From Rostratula benghalensis (lineage: Eukaryota > Chordata > Aves > Charadriiformes > Rostratulidae), in contig VXAI01000090.1 of the NCBI GenBank assembly GCA_013399305.1, positions 1,670,095-1,734,094 of the forward strand: DNA of 64,000 bases, read 5' to 3'. How positions within the stretch are numbered: the first letter of the stretch is position 1; every line of letters begins with the position of its first letter. Positions 40,471 to 53,212 of the stretch are shown here, in pieces. The position numbers were made by a program, and so were the translations under genes. The notes beneath the pieces were generated by a model that was not told where the DNA came from, ran no database searches, and was given only the letters and a program-made list of their open reading frames with translations.

Positions 40471-43400
40471 GGTAGGGGTGGAGATTGTCTTGATAATAGT
40501 GGTAATAGCTTTTACCACAAATATTTTGTGACTATAAAGTTACTATGTTTATGGAACAATCAGATTCAGGATTGTGTCATCAGTTTGGGAGATGTATTTA
40601 GAAAGGATGTTGCTCATGCTCTGAGAAAACTCCAGTCAGTTTATTAACAGTTGACTGAGTAATTTTCTTGAGAATGTGGGACCCAGAGATCACTGTCATG
40701 GAAAACAGGACAGATTCTTTTGTTTTGGTGCTGCTGATTCTGTTCTGGGTTTCACCAACCTGTCAAGTATCAGCTGTTTCGATTGGGGTTGTTGGAGTTT
40801 GTCTTGTTCTGTCCTTCAGCCAAACAGATAATTTGCTTAACTTGCATTGCCATATGGTGATTATTCCCCACCCTTAACCCAGTGTGCCATATATTTTGGC
40901 CAGTTTGATCTGCTTTTCTGCAAAGAGCTGTATACTGCATATTGTGTCATCAGACCTCAATCTTTGCTAGTAGATTTTGCAATGTGTTAAAAGAAATGAA
41001 TGGAGGACATAACTCTTAGCTTCAGGCTCTTGCTCAGAACATGATCCATTCTGCAACTGGATATTTCAGGAATAAAAAGACAGAGATATGGGTTTACCCA
41101 CCCATAATCCTGTAGTTATGAAAATAAGGGAACAGCATCACAACTTCTGAGGCTACAAATTCAACACATTAGAAAAGTGCTGACAAATATATTTTGTTAA
41201 AATTCCATTCAGAATAAATATCATCAAAGATTAAAAGTAGTTTTAAAGCATGTCCAATGAAAATAACATTGTCTTTTTATGCAAAATACTTCAAGAAATC
41301 TATTTTCCCCTCTCTACATGATGAAGCGCAGAAAGTGAATAATGAATTACACCTTTGTGTCAATGTAAACTAGAAAAAAAATTAAGAGAATTGATGTAAT
41401 TATTTTGTTGGGTTTTTTAAAATATGAAATATAAAATCTTTCTATTTATTTTCAGATGGTATTCTCCATTTCAACAAAAGTTAGACAGTTGATGCATAAA
41501 CTGGACTAATTTATAAAATTTGTTATCTTTCTATGGCAGTAGGACTTCAATTATCAAAATGTATCATCTTTAACCATAGAATTTGCGTAAGGTCTCCTGC
41601 AGCTGCTTATTGGCAAAGGTAGAAAAAAGAGCTGTTTCCAGTGGTTTCCAGATCAGCACCTTCTGTGCTGGGCCATGCAGAGGAGAACACTTTAAAACTT
41701 ATTACATATGTTGCATATGTTAGAAATGTATTTATTAACATGTTCTAAACTGGAGAGCTGCTGCCATCACCACCACAAATTAACTTTATGTTTATAAAGT
41801 TGTATATCAGAGAATTATAGATTTTATAACATGTATTCAATAAAGGGAAACCATTTTCCACATAGTGATGGGTCATCTGTTGATGGAAAAATCCTTTTTA
41901 ACTACAAGTGACTTTTGTCACTCTTGAATACAGCCGTATTGCCAGGTTGGTTTGCTTTCTTGTTTACTTCCTGGCCAAGTCAAATGATCATTTTACACAG
42001 CATACATATTAGTTCACTTCCAAGGTCCAGCTCAAAGGAATCCAATTAATCCCTCAGATAAGGAAAACTGGTCAAAAAGAGAAAAAATTGCTGACGGCTG
42101 AGTCAGTTCTTTTATATTATCCAAATATGACTACATCCCAATTTACCTATGACATAGCTTTATACGTATAACAAATATACCCCAGTGTGGCAAGTTGTGA
42201 AACAGTCATTCTATTATTCACCTCTTCATCTTTTTTGGTGGCACATTCTGTTGAGGACAGAGCATGCAACTGCTCACAACCTCTTTTCCCAGCCCACTGC
42301 TGAGAATTTGGTAGGTTATTTGTGAGAAAATTGACAAGCCTGCTGCGTGTACCCAGGCATCCTGGGAATTTCACTAGTCAAAGTTAAAAAGTGCAAAAGC
42401 TGTCAATCAGTGTGTATTTACAGCTTCTCTTTTTTGTCCAAGATCAATGCAGTTGAAGGAAATGAAAGACTGTGATGAAACAAAAAAGCAGCATGCCTAA
42501 CGCAGGATTTATGCTGCAAATGTTACAGCAACTTGTGCACTCTGCCTCCACGCTGCAATAATACCAGATATGCATTACAAAATAAATTTACACATAACAC
42601 AAAACAAGTTCTTGCAGTACTTATTGAGAGATTTGACTCACTCTTCAAGCCCGAACTTTAAGTCTTCTTTTTACAGGTAATAAGTCTTTCTTTCAGCTAC
42701 GCAGTTAATCCTATCCCAATTTTTACCTTCATCATTTATGTCTCTTTACTCTGCCATATTGCTGTCTGCCCATTTATTATCCCACTTCCCTCACTGAATT
42801 GTGAGGATTCCCAGTGTAACTATGAAGAGCTTGTAATTTTTCTTCCAGCCATAACACAGAATGATGCTTGTCCTGACACTCCTGTCCTTCCATTTATTTT
42901 TTTTTTCAGCTATGCTGAAATAAGCTAGAAATAAATCTCAGCTCTAGTCTTTTATAAAAAAATAAAATATTCAGGTAGGACAGCAGTGCTGGCACCTGCT
43001 GCTATTAGTGTTATGGGAATGGATAATACTGTTTCTTCCTCTTTTTTTTTTCACCAATCTTAAAGAGGAAAAAATGTATTTTAATAATCTATTTCTATTT
43101 TCATATTTATCATATTTTAAGGTAAGTTTCAGGTTTTAGTAATTCTTCTAGTAACAAAGACTTTCATTACATGTTAGATGCTCTTAACATTTAAGAATTT
43201 GCATTTAGTTATCTTTTAGCTTTGAAGATAGAAGTTTTGTTGCACAAAACTCTGTCTAACTTCAGTTAAAAGATAAAAATTCTGGGGCATCTATTTCTCA
43301 AATGTAAAATGACTTTGAAAGGGGAGCCAAGTCACAGAAGCCACCTTTCAGTTATAGTTGTACACCTTTTCATTTAGAAAACACACTTAGAGTTATCTTT

Positions 43401-43890
43401 ATCAGGGCAAAACACCTTTCCTACTTCATTTAATTCCCTGGAAATATTTAAAATAAAACAGAACCAAAAAATAGGAAGATGTTTTTTAACTCATTACTTA
43501 CATAACACCTTAACCTATAGTAATATGGTATCTGCTGGGGACTGATGATATAAAAAGGTATATTTTTACTCAGTTGAAAAGGGACTAAAGGAGAGGAATT
43601 AACACAATGAATAAAGGATTAAGAAATTTTAGCCCCCTTGCTTCATGACTTCTGTGAGTCTTACTCTGAAATCTCTTGCTTCTGTAGTCCTGAACAGTAC
43701 AGGACTGGGCATTTTTTTCCATAACTTCTGTAAAATTTTAATTTGTAAAGGACTGTGACAACTCTTGTGTTAAATAGACTGGCTGATGAACTCTTGCTTC
43801 AGAGTTCTTATCCTTGGAGTTTTTGTAGTTCTTAAAGCAACAGATATACAATGTTAATAGAACCTTTTGGACACTACAGTATTAGATTTT

Positions 43891-43990
43891 TAGGGTTGGT
43901 TTTGTTTGGTCTTTGGTTGTTGTTTGTTGGTTTTGTTTGGTTGTAGGGTTTTTTTGTTTGTTTTTGTTGTCGTTGTTGCTGGTTTTTATT
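43891..43990. repeat. T/G-rich low-complexity tract
   Basis: About 100 bases composed almost only of T and G in GGTTT, TTGTTG and TTTGTTTG units, with a few C and A. It is simple-sequence DNA. The open frame across it (43913-44335) is a product of the low complexity and is not a gene. Confidence 0.8.
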
Positions 43991-44175
43991 ATTACTCTAT
44001 ATTTACAGTATTCAGTTAATGGTTTTCTCAAACATATTTTAGGCCTGGTTGTTCATCAGATACTGCATGTGGTTAAAATGAATGGCATTTTCCACATTCT
44101 TTGTCTCTTTACAAACTTTTGCCTAACTGAAGCAGCTGAGGCATCTCCCCAGCAGAGAGGAGTTCTCATAGCAGG

Positions 44176-44500
44176 TGGAAACAAGTCAAAGGGTAGCTGC
44201 AAAGATGTCAGAGCCAAAATCTTCCTGGTAGTGGCAATCTATATGACAGGAAGGCCAAAGGAGACATTGAACCTTGAGGGGTTCAGCTGGGAATCAGAAT
44301 GCACACAAAAACAAACTCCCCAGGAAAAATTGTAACACTGAAAAAGGTTAACCCATCCTTGGAGGTTTTAAAAAGTCAGACAAAACCTTAGCTGAATGAA
44401 TGTTGTCTTAGTGACAGTCACACTCTGAGCAAAAGGTTGGACTAGATGTCATCTAGAAGTAATTTTCAAGCACCATTTTCATGATCTAAGGATTCTGTGC
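44176..44500 (+). mobile_element. Old CR1 LINE fragment, plus orientation
   Basis: A strongly diverged CR1 3' part. It is recognisable from the order of short matches to the family: GGGTAGCTGCAAAGATG, then GAGCCAAAATCTTCCTGGTAGTGG, shortened here to AGCCAAAATCTTCC, then ATGACAGGAAGGCCAA, CATCCTTGGAGGTTTT, AAAGGTTGGACTAGATG and a terminal GGATTCTGTG. No frame is open through it. The degree of change suggests a much older insertion than the 49.3 kb copy. Confidence 0.8.
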
Positions 44501-47500
44501 AATTTTTTCTCCACCAAGGAGCCAAAAGGAATTCTGTATTGCCATGAACATTGGCAGATACTGAGAAAAATCACAGCCATCTCCATCTGCCATACTACTT
44601 CCACTGAAAATGTTATGAATTGAATGCAAAACCCTGTACAGGTGAAAAGTGATGATTATTCCTTTCATACTGATTTTTTTGTTGATAAAATACTCCTTGT
44701 AAATCAACAGACTAGGAATAAGTTCAAGGGCATTGCAAAAATCACTGTGCCTTTTTGGTTTTGGTGGGTTTTTTTTTTAATAAATCCTTGTGCTAGACAA
44801 AAAAGAGTGCCCTGAGCTAAGTAAAAACACAGAATAATGGCATGGAAAAGCTATATTCTTCAAAGCACATTCAAATATCTGCAGATATTCTCAGCCTAGC
44901 TGAAACCTTCTGCCTTAGAAATTAGTGAATTTGAGTGGATTATCCATGGCTCAGTTTAGAGCTGACAGCTGTTTGGACCTCTTCTTAGTTGATGCTGTTG
45001 TGCTTTTTATGGCTATATTTCCTCAAGGCTGAAATATGTCAAGTGTCCAGGCCTGGTGGGGTTTTTTGTTCAGTTCTTGCCTTGTCTATAAATCTAACTC
45101 AATATGAAGCTGGAGAGAAGTGGCCTTTAAAAGATTTAAATTCAAATATTATATAAGCTACTCTGAGTACCACTTTATGAGGACAAGTTGTCTGATGTGT
45201 ACTGAAATCTTGTATCTACTCTAACAAAGTCAATTTGGCATTTTACAGTGTAGGATTTAATTGAAAGTGCATTTTGACAAAATGCATTATCCATAATAAG
45301 AATATGAAAATACTATTTACAGCAATATAACTTGAAAACTCAAAACAACTGGAGGATATGAAATACAGAAAAATAATCATTGTCAAAGTATTCAAAAAAA
45401 ACTTTTGAAGAATTGGATCAGAGAGATTACTAATACTGTAGGGGAAAAAAAGAACAAAGCCTTCATACTCAAAAGGAAACAATATCCAGCACTTATTAAA
45501 TTTTTGATGTAAAATGAGGATCAATTATTTCAAAAGAAGCATACAATAAAGACAAAATATAAGAATGAACCACTCTTGTACCAAGCAATGAAATATTCAA
45601 TTATATATTAATGATAGTTTTGTCTAGAGATATTAACAAGTAGTCCAAGGAAAAAATATTTCCAAGATTGATAATATTCTTTGAATTAAGTCTAAGAGGT
45701 GCAAAACTCCCTTTCAATTTTCCTTTCAGCATTCTCTAGCTAGGGCCTTGACTGACATTTCATTTCACTGCTGTTGTTTAATATAGTACAAGTCCAATTA
45801 AATATTTTTGCAGTAAACCCATCTGACATAGCCCTGGAGAATGCACCAGTGGACAGTTCTACCAAACTGCAACTTTGTATGCTGAAGCTGCAGAGTGAAA
45901 ATATTTATTCTGCAATCCTCTCTTAATTCATTATTTTTCACTGACTATCTCTTCTCTTCTCACCTTCTCTGTCTCTCCTTCCGCACACATCCCCACTTTG
46001 GTATTGATTTTGTAGCTACCTCAGGAGAACAGGGAACAAGTGTCTTCAAATGACATTCACAGTTTTCTGATTCTGAGTGAATCCAAGTGATGGTGATGAT
46101 GTAGGAGTAATTCATACCTCCAGTTTGGCTAAATAATCTCTCTCAGTTGACAGCAGCAAAATCCCTGCAAAACTAAGAAAGATACAGCTTCTTTCTTAGG
46201 TCCGGATTTAAATCACCAGATTTGAAAAACAAATAAAGGTTTATCTAGTAGACCACCTGTAGCTGCTCTGCTAGGATCCTCTTACACTGCTCTAGGTCAT
46301 TTACCCTATGACTGGAAATAATACTACATGCAAAGGTGTTGCTATTTGAGGCTCACTAGGTCCATAAAGAATCTGGGCCATCCCCTCGCTTCCCAGTACA
46401 CGAGTAAAATTCCAGACAAAAAGACTTCACAGTAAATAAATATTTTTTAAGCGGTTTAATACCAGAGCACTTACATCAGCACAGAAGTGACTAGTAGGGT
46501 CCTGCTAGTGGAAATGAAAACAAGATAGTTTCATTGTATGTATTGTTGGCTGCTCTTTGAAGCTTCTAAGTAGGCATAATCTCCTCTAAGTGTGCAACAG
46601 TTTTCATTTACTTGGATTCCCAGTACCCAGTCCTTGTGATAATTGGAGTTGTAGCAGTAACACCACGTTTTCCAGTTTAAATGGCTGTTAATGGAGCCAT
46701 CAGAAACATAAAACAAAAGGCAGTTATGCAAAGGTTATATCAAACAATGCGTGATTACATGGATTGCCTAGAAAAGTTGCAGGAAATGGACTCCAAAAGA
46801 GAAAATGCATTGAAAAATCAGAAAAATTTAATCTGGAAGTTATTAAAAAGAAGATGCAGTAACTGAAAAAATTGAAATTATTTTAATAGTACGTCAGAAA
46901 GCTAAACCATAATCTGAAGGTGATGGTATCAGAGAGTTTTGAATCTAACCATACATTTTAATGGGTGTATTCAAATGTATGTGTTCATAACTGAGCATTT
47001 ATTCATATGTAGCAAATAAATATCGATAATAAATATTAATATATAATCACTGGTAGATTTATTAACCAATTACCTGATCCAAAATCCATTAAAATCAAAA
47101 AGGAATTAAAATTAGGTCCTTATATTTCCTTTACCACTTTTTTCTAATTTACATCACCAATATGCAATCCAGAAAGAACTAAGCTTTTTTTTTTTAATGT
47201 TTTGATGTGACTACAAGGGCTCTAGTTACATTTTATTTTCTTGTTAAAGAAGCAATTTTACCCTAGAGATATTTCCTCACAATTATTTCATTATGTCATT
47301 CATCACAAGTATACCCAAACCAGTTTCAACGCGCAATAAAATTCCTTTTAGGGTCCTTTTTCAACTGTTCAGCTCTCAGTTTAGTGTCTGGTCCACATAT
47401 AAAACTTTGTTATTAGCATGAGTACTTCAGAGCTCTTTATTGCGAAACAACCTTTGTTTTTAACAGTAGGCCTGTCACAACTATGGTTAGATTGTCGCAT

Positions 47501-49275
47501 TGCTCAGAAATCATCTGAAGCCCTTTTGCCATATCTTTGAAAGGCAAATATATTTTTAGGGCAGCATACTGTGACCTGTGCAGTTGTGTAAAGGTGGCTC
47601 TTCACTCTCTTCTTTTATTGTCTTAATTTTTTCTGACACTGGCACAGATATGCTGGAATATATTGCAGAAGAAGTGGAGTAAAAAAATCCCAAAATGTAA
47701 GATTATTGTGGGAAAACCAAATACAGATTAGAGTGGGCTTTATAAGTGCCAGGCAACTCCTCTCATCATAAAATTTAGAGCAGAACTTCATATGAAGAGC
47801 AGGTGATTTCATGTAATAAAGCAGGTTATGCTCTATCAGTGTAAATGGGGGCTAAAGTTTTCTTAAAATACAGAGCATAAAAATACATTTTTCCATATAA
47901 ACAATTCGATTGCTGTATATGTATTTAATGAATACTTAATTTAAATGGAGGTTCAGAAAAGTTGAAACTCTCTTGATTCAGATAATGAACTATGTCAAGG
48001 TGAAGGTATTTAGCAAGAATAAAAAAACCAGCCTAATTTTCAAGGCATCTTAAAGGGTTCAAACATCTTATGGTATGGAAGTCCCTTCCACGAGTTCCTT
48101 TCTATACCCTGTCTCCTAATGACAGCTTGAGGAATGTACCCCTTTGTCAAGGTATCAAAGGGTATCAATGAAAAAAATAAAATCTCTTCTCTGTTAGGCC
48201 TTAATCTCTAAAACTAACTAACTAAATAAATAACCACATTTAAACTTGGTATCCAAAAGAAGTACCTTATGAGAAATTCCTATGCTAAACCCACTCCTTC
48301 AGAATACTGCATTATAGACAGTCTTCAAGGCATTTTAAAGACCCCTCTGGCATCAATGATGCCAGTTTGCAGTATCTAATGACAAATGTGCATGATGAGC
48401 ACTGACTTGGAAAATTCAAACTCAGAATATCTTTCAGAACAGACCAAATATGCATTATTATAATGTCAAGAATTAGGTTTATTATATTAATAGGCACGTT
48501 GAAAAATCTAATAAACCTAATAACCTGAGCATGTGCAAAATATATGCATTTTGGACATGCAAAAGCATACAAACCTTTATTACATCTAAAGTATGTATGG
48601 TTGCAATTATAGTCCACAGACAACTCTTGAATATGTAGTTTGAAGTAGTGTAAAAGTTCTTGGTTTAGATCCCCCAGATTGACATCCCAAACTGCTGGAA
48701 ACCTTTGACTTTAAACAACTTTCGTACTGGTTTTCTTACTGAAAAAAAAATCAGTTAATTTGAGTTTTGTGAGACTGAATGAATTAATGTTTGTGAAGCA
48801 CTCTGTCACCCTAGAGGAAATGAATAATTCTACCTTACAGCAGTGATTGAATAATGCAAGGCAAATAAGGCCATGGGGCATAGAGCGAATGGTGAAGAGG
48901 CAAATATAATGCATTACTGCTCACTGTTGGAGTACTGTCTGTTCTTTGTGCTTAATGAAGCAAGGGTCCTATGTAATTACAGTGTCATAGTAAATTCAGC
49001 AGAAGGCGGCTGAATTAAGGTTTCCTGGGCAATCTTAATTCTGGCATTTCCTATCTTTTGAGTACTTGACCCTGCAACCTTAATAATGTTCTTTTGTGTG
49101 TAAAATCATTTGTGTTTTTAAAACATCAGTCATTACAGTATCTAGGCAACACCGTGTAAAGTACAAACAGCAAATCCTTCAGTACAGAGGAACTTGCTTG
49201 CTTTCATCTCTTTCTCAAGAAGAAATTATCGACAGCACCGTGTATCCCACGGCATGCTCCCAGGAGCAACCCAGT
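44501..49275. other. Non-coding AT-rich DNA
   Basis: No gene is supported. A 61-codon ATG frame at 46681-46866 (plus) would encode a Lys/Glu-rich, probably helical peptide, which is discussed as a weak candidate. A 103-codon minus-strand frame at 48312-48623 is unrecognised. An AACT/AAAT simple repeat lies near 48215-48233. Confidence 0.6.
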
Positions 49276-50082
49276 CACAGAATCACAGAATCACAGACTA
49301 TCAGGGATTGGAAGGGACATTGAAACATCATCTAGTCCAATCCCCCTGCCAGAGCAGGAACACCTAGATCAGGTCACACAGGAATGCGTCCAGACAGGTC
49401 TTGAACGTCTCCAGAGAAGGAGACTCCACAAACTCTCTGGGCAGCCCGTTCCAGTGCTCTGTCACCCTCACTGTGAAGAAGTTTTTCCTCATATTTAAAT
49501 GGAACCTCCTGTGTTCCAACTTGCACTCATTGCCCCTTGTCCTATCATAGGCCGTTGCTGAGAAGAGCCTGGCTCCATCCTCCTGACACTGACCCTTTAC
49601 ATATTTATAAACATTAATGAGGTCACCCCTCAGACTCCTCTTCTCCAAGCTAAAGAGACCCAGCTCCCTCAGCCTTTCCTCATATGGGAGATGCTCCACT
49701 CCCTTAATCATCTTTGTGGCTCTACGCTGGACTCTCTCAAGCAGTTCCCTGTCCCTCTGGAACTGAAGGGACCAGAACTGGACACAATATTCCAGATGGG
49801 GTCTCACCAGGGCAGAGTAGAGGGGGAGGAGAACCTCTCTGGACCTACTGACCACAGCCCTTCTAATACACCCCAGGATGCCATTGGCCTTCTTGGCCAC
49901 CAGGGCACAGTGCTGGCTCATGGTCATCCTGCTGTCTACCAGGACCCCCAGGTCTCTTTCCCTTGCACTGCTCTCCAACAGTACAGTTCCCAACTTGTAC
50001 TGGTACCTGCAGTTGTACTTGCCCAGATATAGCACTCTACACTTGTACTTGTTAAATTTCATTAAATTTCTCTCTGCCCATA
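49276..50082 (-). mobile_element. CR1 LINE, youngest copy, minus orientation
   Basis: A 5'-truncated CR1 element on the minus strand. Its 3' end (plus-strand left side) shows about two and a half CACAGAAT units, which are ATTCTGTG on the element strand. A short 3' UTR of about 85 bases follows the ORF2 stop, and then the C-terminal part of ORF2. The match to the family stops at about 50080, where stops appear immediately upstream in the frame, marking the truncation point. The reading frame has no stop or frameshift, so the insertion is fairly recent in the history of this genome. The truncation removes ORF1, the endonuclease and the reverse-transcriptase core, so the copy cannot move by itself. 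Confidence 0.97.
49364..50080 (-). pseudogene. CR1 ORF2 C-terminal fragment (reverse transcriptase end)
   Basis: About 239 codons stay open from the truncation point to the natural TAG stop at 49364-49366. The first in-frame ATG is at 50062. In the full protein this part follows the reverse-transcriptase palm. Visible family blocks are [76 protein letters not shown] and [16 protein letters not shown], in the normal order. The catalytic YxDD motif and the apurinic endonuclease domain are missing because of the 5' truncation. The fragment has no known host function and no promoter of its own is seen. It is annotated as a dead fragment even though the frame is intact. Confidence 0.9.
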
Positions 50083-50172
50083 GTCATTAGGAAGGCACCT
50101 GCAGAAAGTGATCTGGTTTTGAATGCTCCCTTAGATTTGTAGGCAATCTCACCTCTGGGAGTAACATGCTCC

Positions 50173-50189
50173 ACAGAGAGAGAGAGAGA
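50173..50189. repeat. (GA)n microsatellite
   Basis: A short pure GA dinucleotide tract (about eight units). Confidence 0.85.
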
Positions 50190-52391
50190 TAGCTTTCACT
50201 TTGCCTTCACCCCCCTCAGAGATGAAGCTTTTGTGAACTCCAGTGTCACCATTGGATGCAAGAGTTGCTGAAGGAAACCAGTGCCAGGAGATGGAGAAGA
50301 TAAACATGAAGGCTGTTTAGGGAAAGAGGTACAATAGGGTATTCCAGTGAATCCAGTGTTGCGTAAGTAACCACTTTACAGGTTATGGTACAGCCTATTT
50401 TCTTCCATCCATGGTAGCAGTTGGATGACTGAACAGCAATAAGAAGTTATAGCTCTGCAGAGCTTTCAGATTTTACTGGAGCAAATTATAATCCATTTCT
50501 GTGTTAGTTAACAGCATGACTTGCTTCATTTAAGACTCCTAGCAAAAATTTGGCTGATATGAACCAGGTGAGGCAGGACTTCTCAAGAAAATAAATACAC
50601 AGCTTCCTGCAGTTTGTGAAGCCCTTTAGTCTACACTACACCCCAAAACATGTCTTTTGAAATGTTAATCAGAATACAGAGACACCTGCCCAGGGAGACC
50701 ACCTATGTTTGTCTCGGAGAAAGGAGACAGACAGGAGGGCTTGGCAATCACGTGCCTGCAGCTGGGCGATATGACTAGTGAGTGCCCCTCTGGCTGATGT
50801 TGGCTGAAAGGAGGGAAAGTGAAAGGTCTTTTGACTTCAACAGACCTGTGCCTGGCCCACACACACATACAAGACACATTGTTGTCACATACACCAAAAA
50901 TGCTCTTGCCCAGATGACCCTACAGGCTGGTTACAACTTGCAATAGAGGAAGACTACTGAGAGACTTCAGCATTCTTTTTCCAGAGAGGATTAATTTAGG
51001 TAAAGAACAAAACTCAACTTACAGTATTCATTTTTATTTGACTTCTTCCAGCAAAGGTACAGAGATCTTGTTACTTACTGTGCCAGCTCCGCCAGGATCT
51101 GAAGACTATGAAGTCCCCAACGCTTTGTTTTTGAAATAGTGTTTTCTGCCTACCTTCAACACTACCTTTCTCTTATAAGTCTCCAGTATAACTTTTTCAG
51201 GATGTATAGAACTGGGGTTTAGAGGAAAGTATTTTAGACATGTAAACAGCTATTCTTTTATAATTTGTTTTTTGTTCTTCAATTTCTATGAAAAATAAGA
51301 AAAATTTCTACTTCTATGGAGAGTGACAGCCAGTCACTCCCTATGTCCAATAACCAAGGCTATTTGGAAGGATTATCTGCAATGCAAGAATAAATTTTTT
51401 ATCCTGCTGTTTTCTTCTTTGTAGAGAATGATAAAAAATTAGGCAGAAGTTTCAATAAAATTTATTGGTCTTTTTTTACCATTTCTTCCTTACTTTTGGG
51501 ATACCAGAATTGCAACATAAAAATCAGTATTATTTCACCTTCCTCCTCCCTTACCTCTATCTCTTTGAGGGATGACAGCTGCAGCATGATCTCCCAGGTG
51601 AATTGTATGGTGATCTGCCTGTAACTCTTTATCAAAGACAGGCTGACGTTTCTAGTGTAAAGCAAACAGTAAGATATGAGGTTTCTTTCTCTTATTAAAG
51701 GTTGAAGGGGTATTGCAACAGTCTTTTTAATACAAGAAGCATTACAAGGTAAGACCAGGTTTATTTTGCTGTGTTACAGTTTTACTTTTTGTTCCAAGTG
51801 GTAAGTGCTTAAACAGAAACACAAGAAATATAAGCAATATTTGTTGTTTGCTTAGATTTCTCCAGGGAAAACAAACAAAAAAAGAGCAAAATTATCCAGT
51901 CCCACTATTGCTGAAATACTTCATTGCCAATGTAGATTGTAGATTGTAGCTGAAGTGAGGTTGATGATGAAGGTAAGGAGCGGGCTCACGAAAACTTAAC
52001 CTCCCCCACCTATATAATGGGAAGTTCCCCATATCAGGTAGAACTAGTGGATGTGCCTCCCTCTGCCCTCTGTGTCAGATTGTGCTGTGTCTCTTCACCA
52101 GCCAGACAGCTGCACTACTGGAACCATCCTGTAGATGCCTTGTCATGCATTTCCAGGAAGATATTAACTTTATACACCCTGGCTGAAATCCTTAGATGGT
52201 ACCACAAAATGCAGAGAGAAGAAAAAAGATGCCATGCATTCTTGTGAAAAGTATTACACAAAAATGTCTGTCCATCTGATCCAACAGGATTCCCCAAAAA
52301 TGCTAACAAGGCTGGCTACTACATAAATGTCTTCTGACAAATCTGGCATGAGGAGTGTATACAGGTTGACTAGCAGATGCTTACCATTTCT

Positions 52392-52416
52392 TGCAATGCA
52401 ATGCAATACAATGCAT
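52392..52416. repeat. (TGCAA)n pentanucleotide repeat
   Basis: About five units of TGCAA, with one unit changed to TACAA. It is a short, slightly imperfect pentanucleotide microsatellite. Confidence 0.85.
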
Positions 52417-52867
52417 GTAAAAGTTACTCATCCAAATAAGATCAGCCATCCTTTGCTCTTCTTTTGATCACTGGGAGTTCTTACAGAGCACTCCATTTTA
52501 CCTGTCCTAAACACTTACATTAGGATAAGCTCTATAGACCTTGGGGAGCATAACTTTTCTTCCATTAACTGTATAAGAGAGAATTTATGGTGATTGTCTT
52601 TTATTTTTTTCTAATTCAGTCTCACAGATGTGAAGGATTGCATACAAAAAATATTGCAAAGTCAGTATCTTGATCCTTTTAAGTAACATTTGGGAAAATT
52701 CTGAGAACTTTCAAATTTTGTATTCAATAGTTGACCTGGAAGTAATTTTTATTTCTCATCACATCAAGGCAAATCCTGCGAACTGACATGTCACACATTG
52801 TACTTTTTTTCCCTACCTCACTGGAGGCAGAAAGTGGAAAAGTGGAGGGGGAAAAATGTGTCTTTAA

Positions 52868-53212
52868 GAGGTTAAGAGGTTAGGGGGTTTTTTATTTTAT
52901 TTTTATTGTCACAGAGCTACAGTATTACACTTGAGCTTGGTTATAGGCCTTAAACACTTGCTGGTGAAGCTCTTGAAGCTTTCATGCTGTATAAGCCAAA
53001 AAGAAAATGAGCAAGGAGAAAAAAAGAATCTCCCACAAGCTAATGTGGGAGAGTTCTGCAGAAACCTGCACAACTTCCAGATCTTCAGCCTACAACTGGA
53101 ACAAACACAAGACATTATAGAGCAAGCAGTTCTCACTCCATTTTTGTTTGTGTCTTGGAATAAAAAGGATCAGAAGGAGAGTAATAACTTCAAGTTCCTA
53201 CCTGGAACTTGA
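52868..53212 (+). other. Unrecognised 115-codon open frame near a splice acceptor
   Basis: The frame is open from 52868 to a stop at 53210-53212. A T-rich acceptor ending TTATTGTCACAG lies at 52914, so the segment from 52915 could be a terminal exon of about 99 codons. The peptide is rich in Leu, Lys, Glu and Gln, and has the look of helical protein, with an NLHNFQIFSLQLEQTQDIIE stretch. There is no ATG near the start. No family is recognised. A perfect hairpin overlaps its 3' end. Such a length without stop is uncommon in this AT-rich window but not impossible by chance. It lies about 2 kb upstream of the broken frame at 55133-55919, so both could be remains of one gene, though nothing shows this directly. 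Confidence 0.2.

Larger units (their letters stand above)
38791..44175. other. Non-coding DNA with an assembly gap
   Basis: No gene is supported. The part at about 38870-39600 is more GC-rich and has open frames on both strands, none recognisable. A 94-base N gap lies at 40377-40470. A complex, possibly conserved stretch lies at about 42390-42620. A 58-base exon-like segment (43066-43123) lies between a strong acceptor and a GTAAGT donor, but it is so AT-rich that chance is likely. A T/G-rich tract precedes the next CR1. Confidence 0.6.
50083..52867. other. Non-coding DNA with microsatellites
   Basis: No gene is supported. A very strong acceptor-like tract ends at 50219, but all frames after it close quickly. 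Further splice-like pairs flank 51701-51748, with GTAAGA as donor. A TATA-like string (CTATATAATGG) lies at about 52009-52020. A 7-bp ATTGTAG repeat (about 51931-51949) and the repeats listed separately complete the region. Confidence 0.6.

Noticed and set aside
43913..44335. 140-codon plus-strand open frame
   Set aside because: The first third is low-complexity T/G sequence giving a hydrophobic run, and the rest is the old CR1 read in an arbitrary frame.
49691..50090. Plus-strand open frames of 113 and 70 codons
   Set aside because: They are shadows on the opposite strand of the CR1 ORF2 fragment.
50220..50328. Segment after a very strong acceptor (CACCCCCCTCAG)
   Set aside because: Every frame closes within 17 codons, and the donor candidates are ordinary.
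51930..52330. GC-richer stretch with CTATATAATGG as a possible solo LTR
   Set aside because: No clear TG...CA ends or flanking duplication, and no match to a known family from memory.
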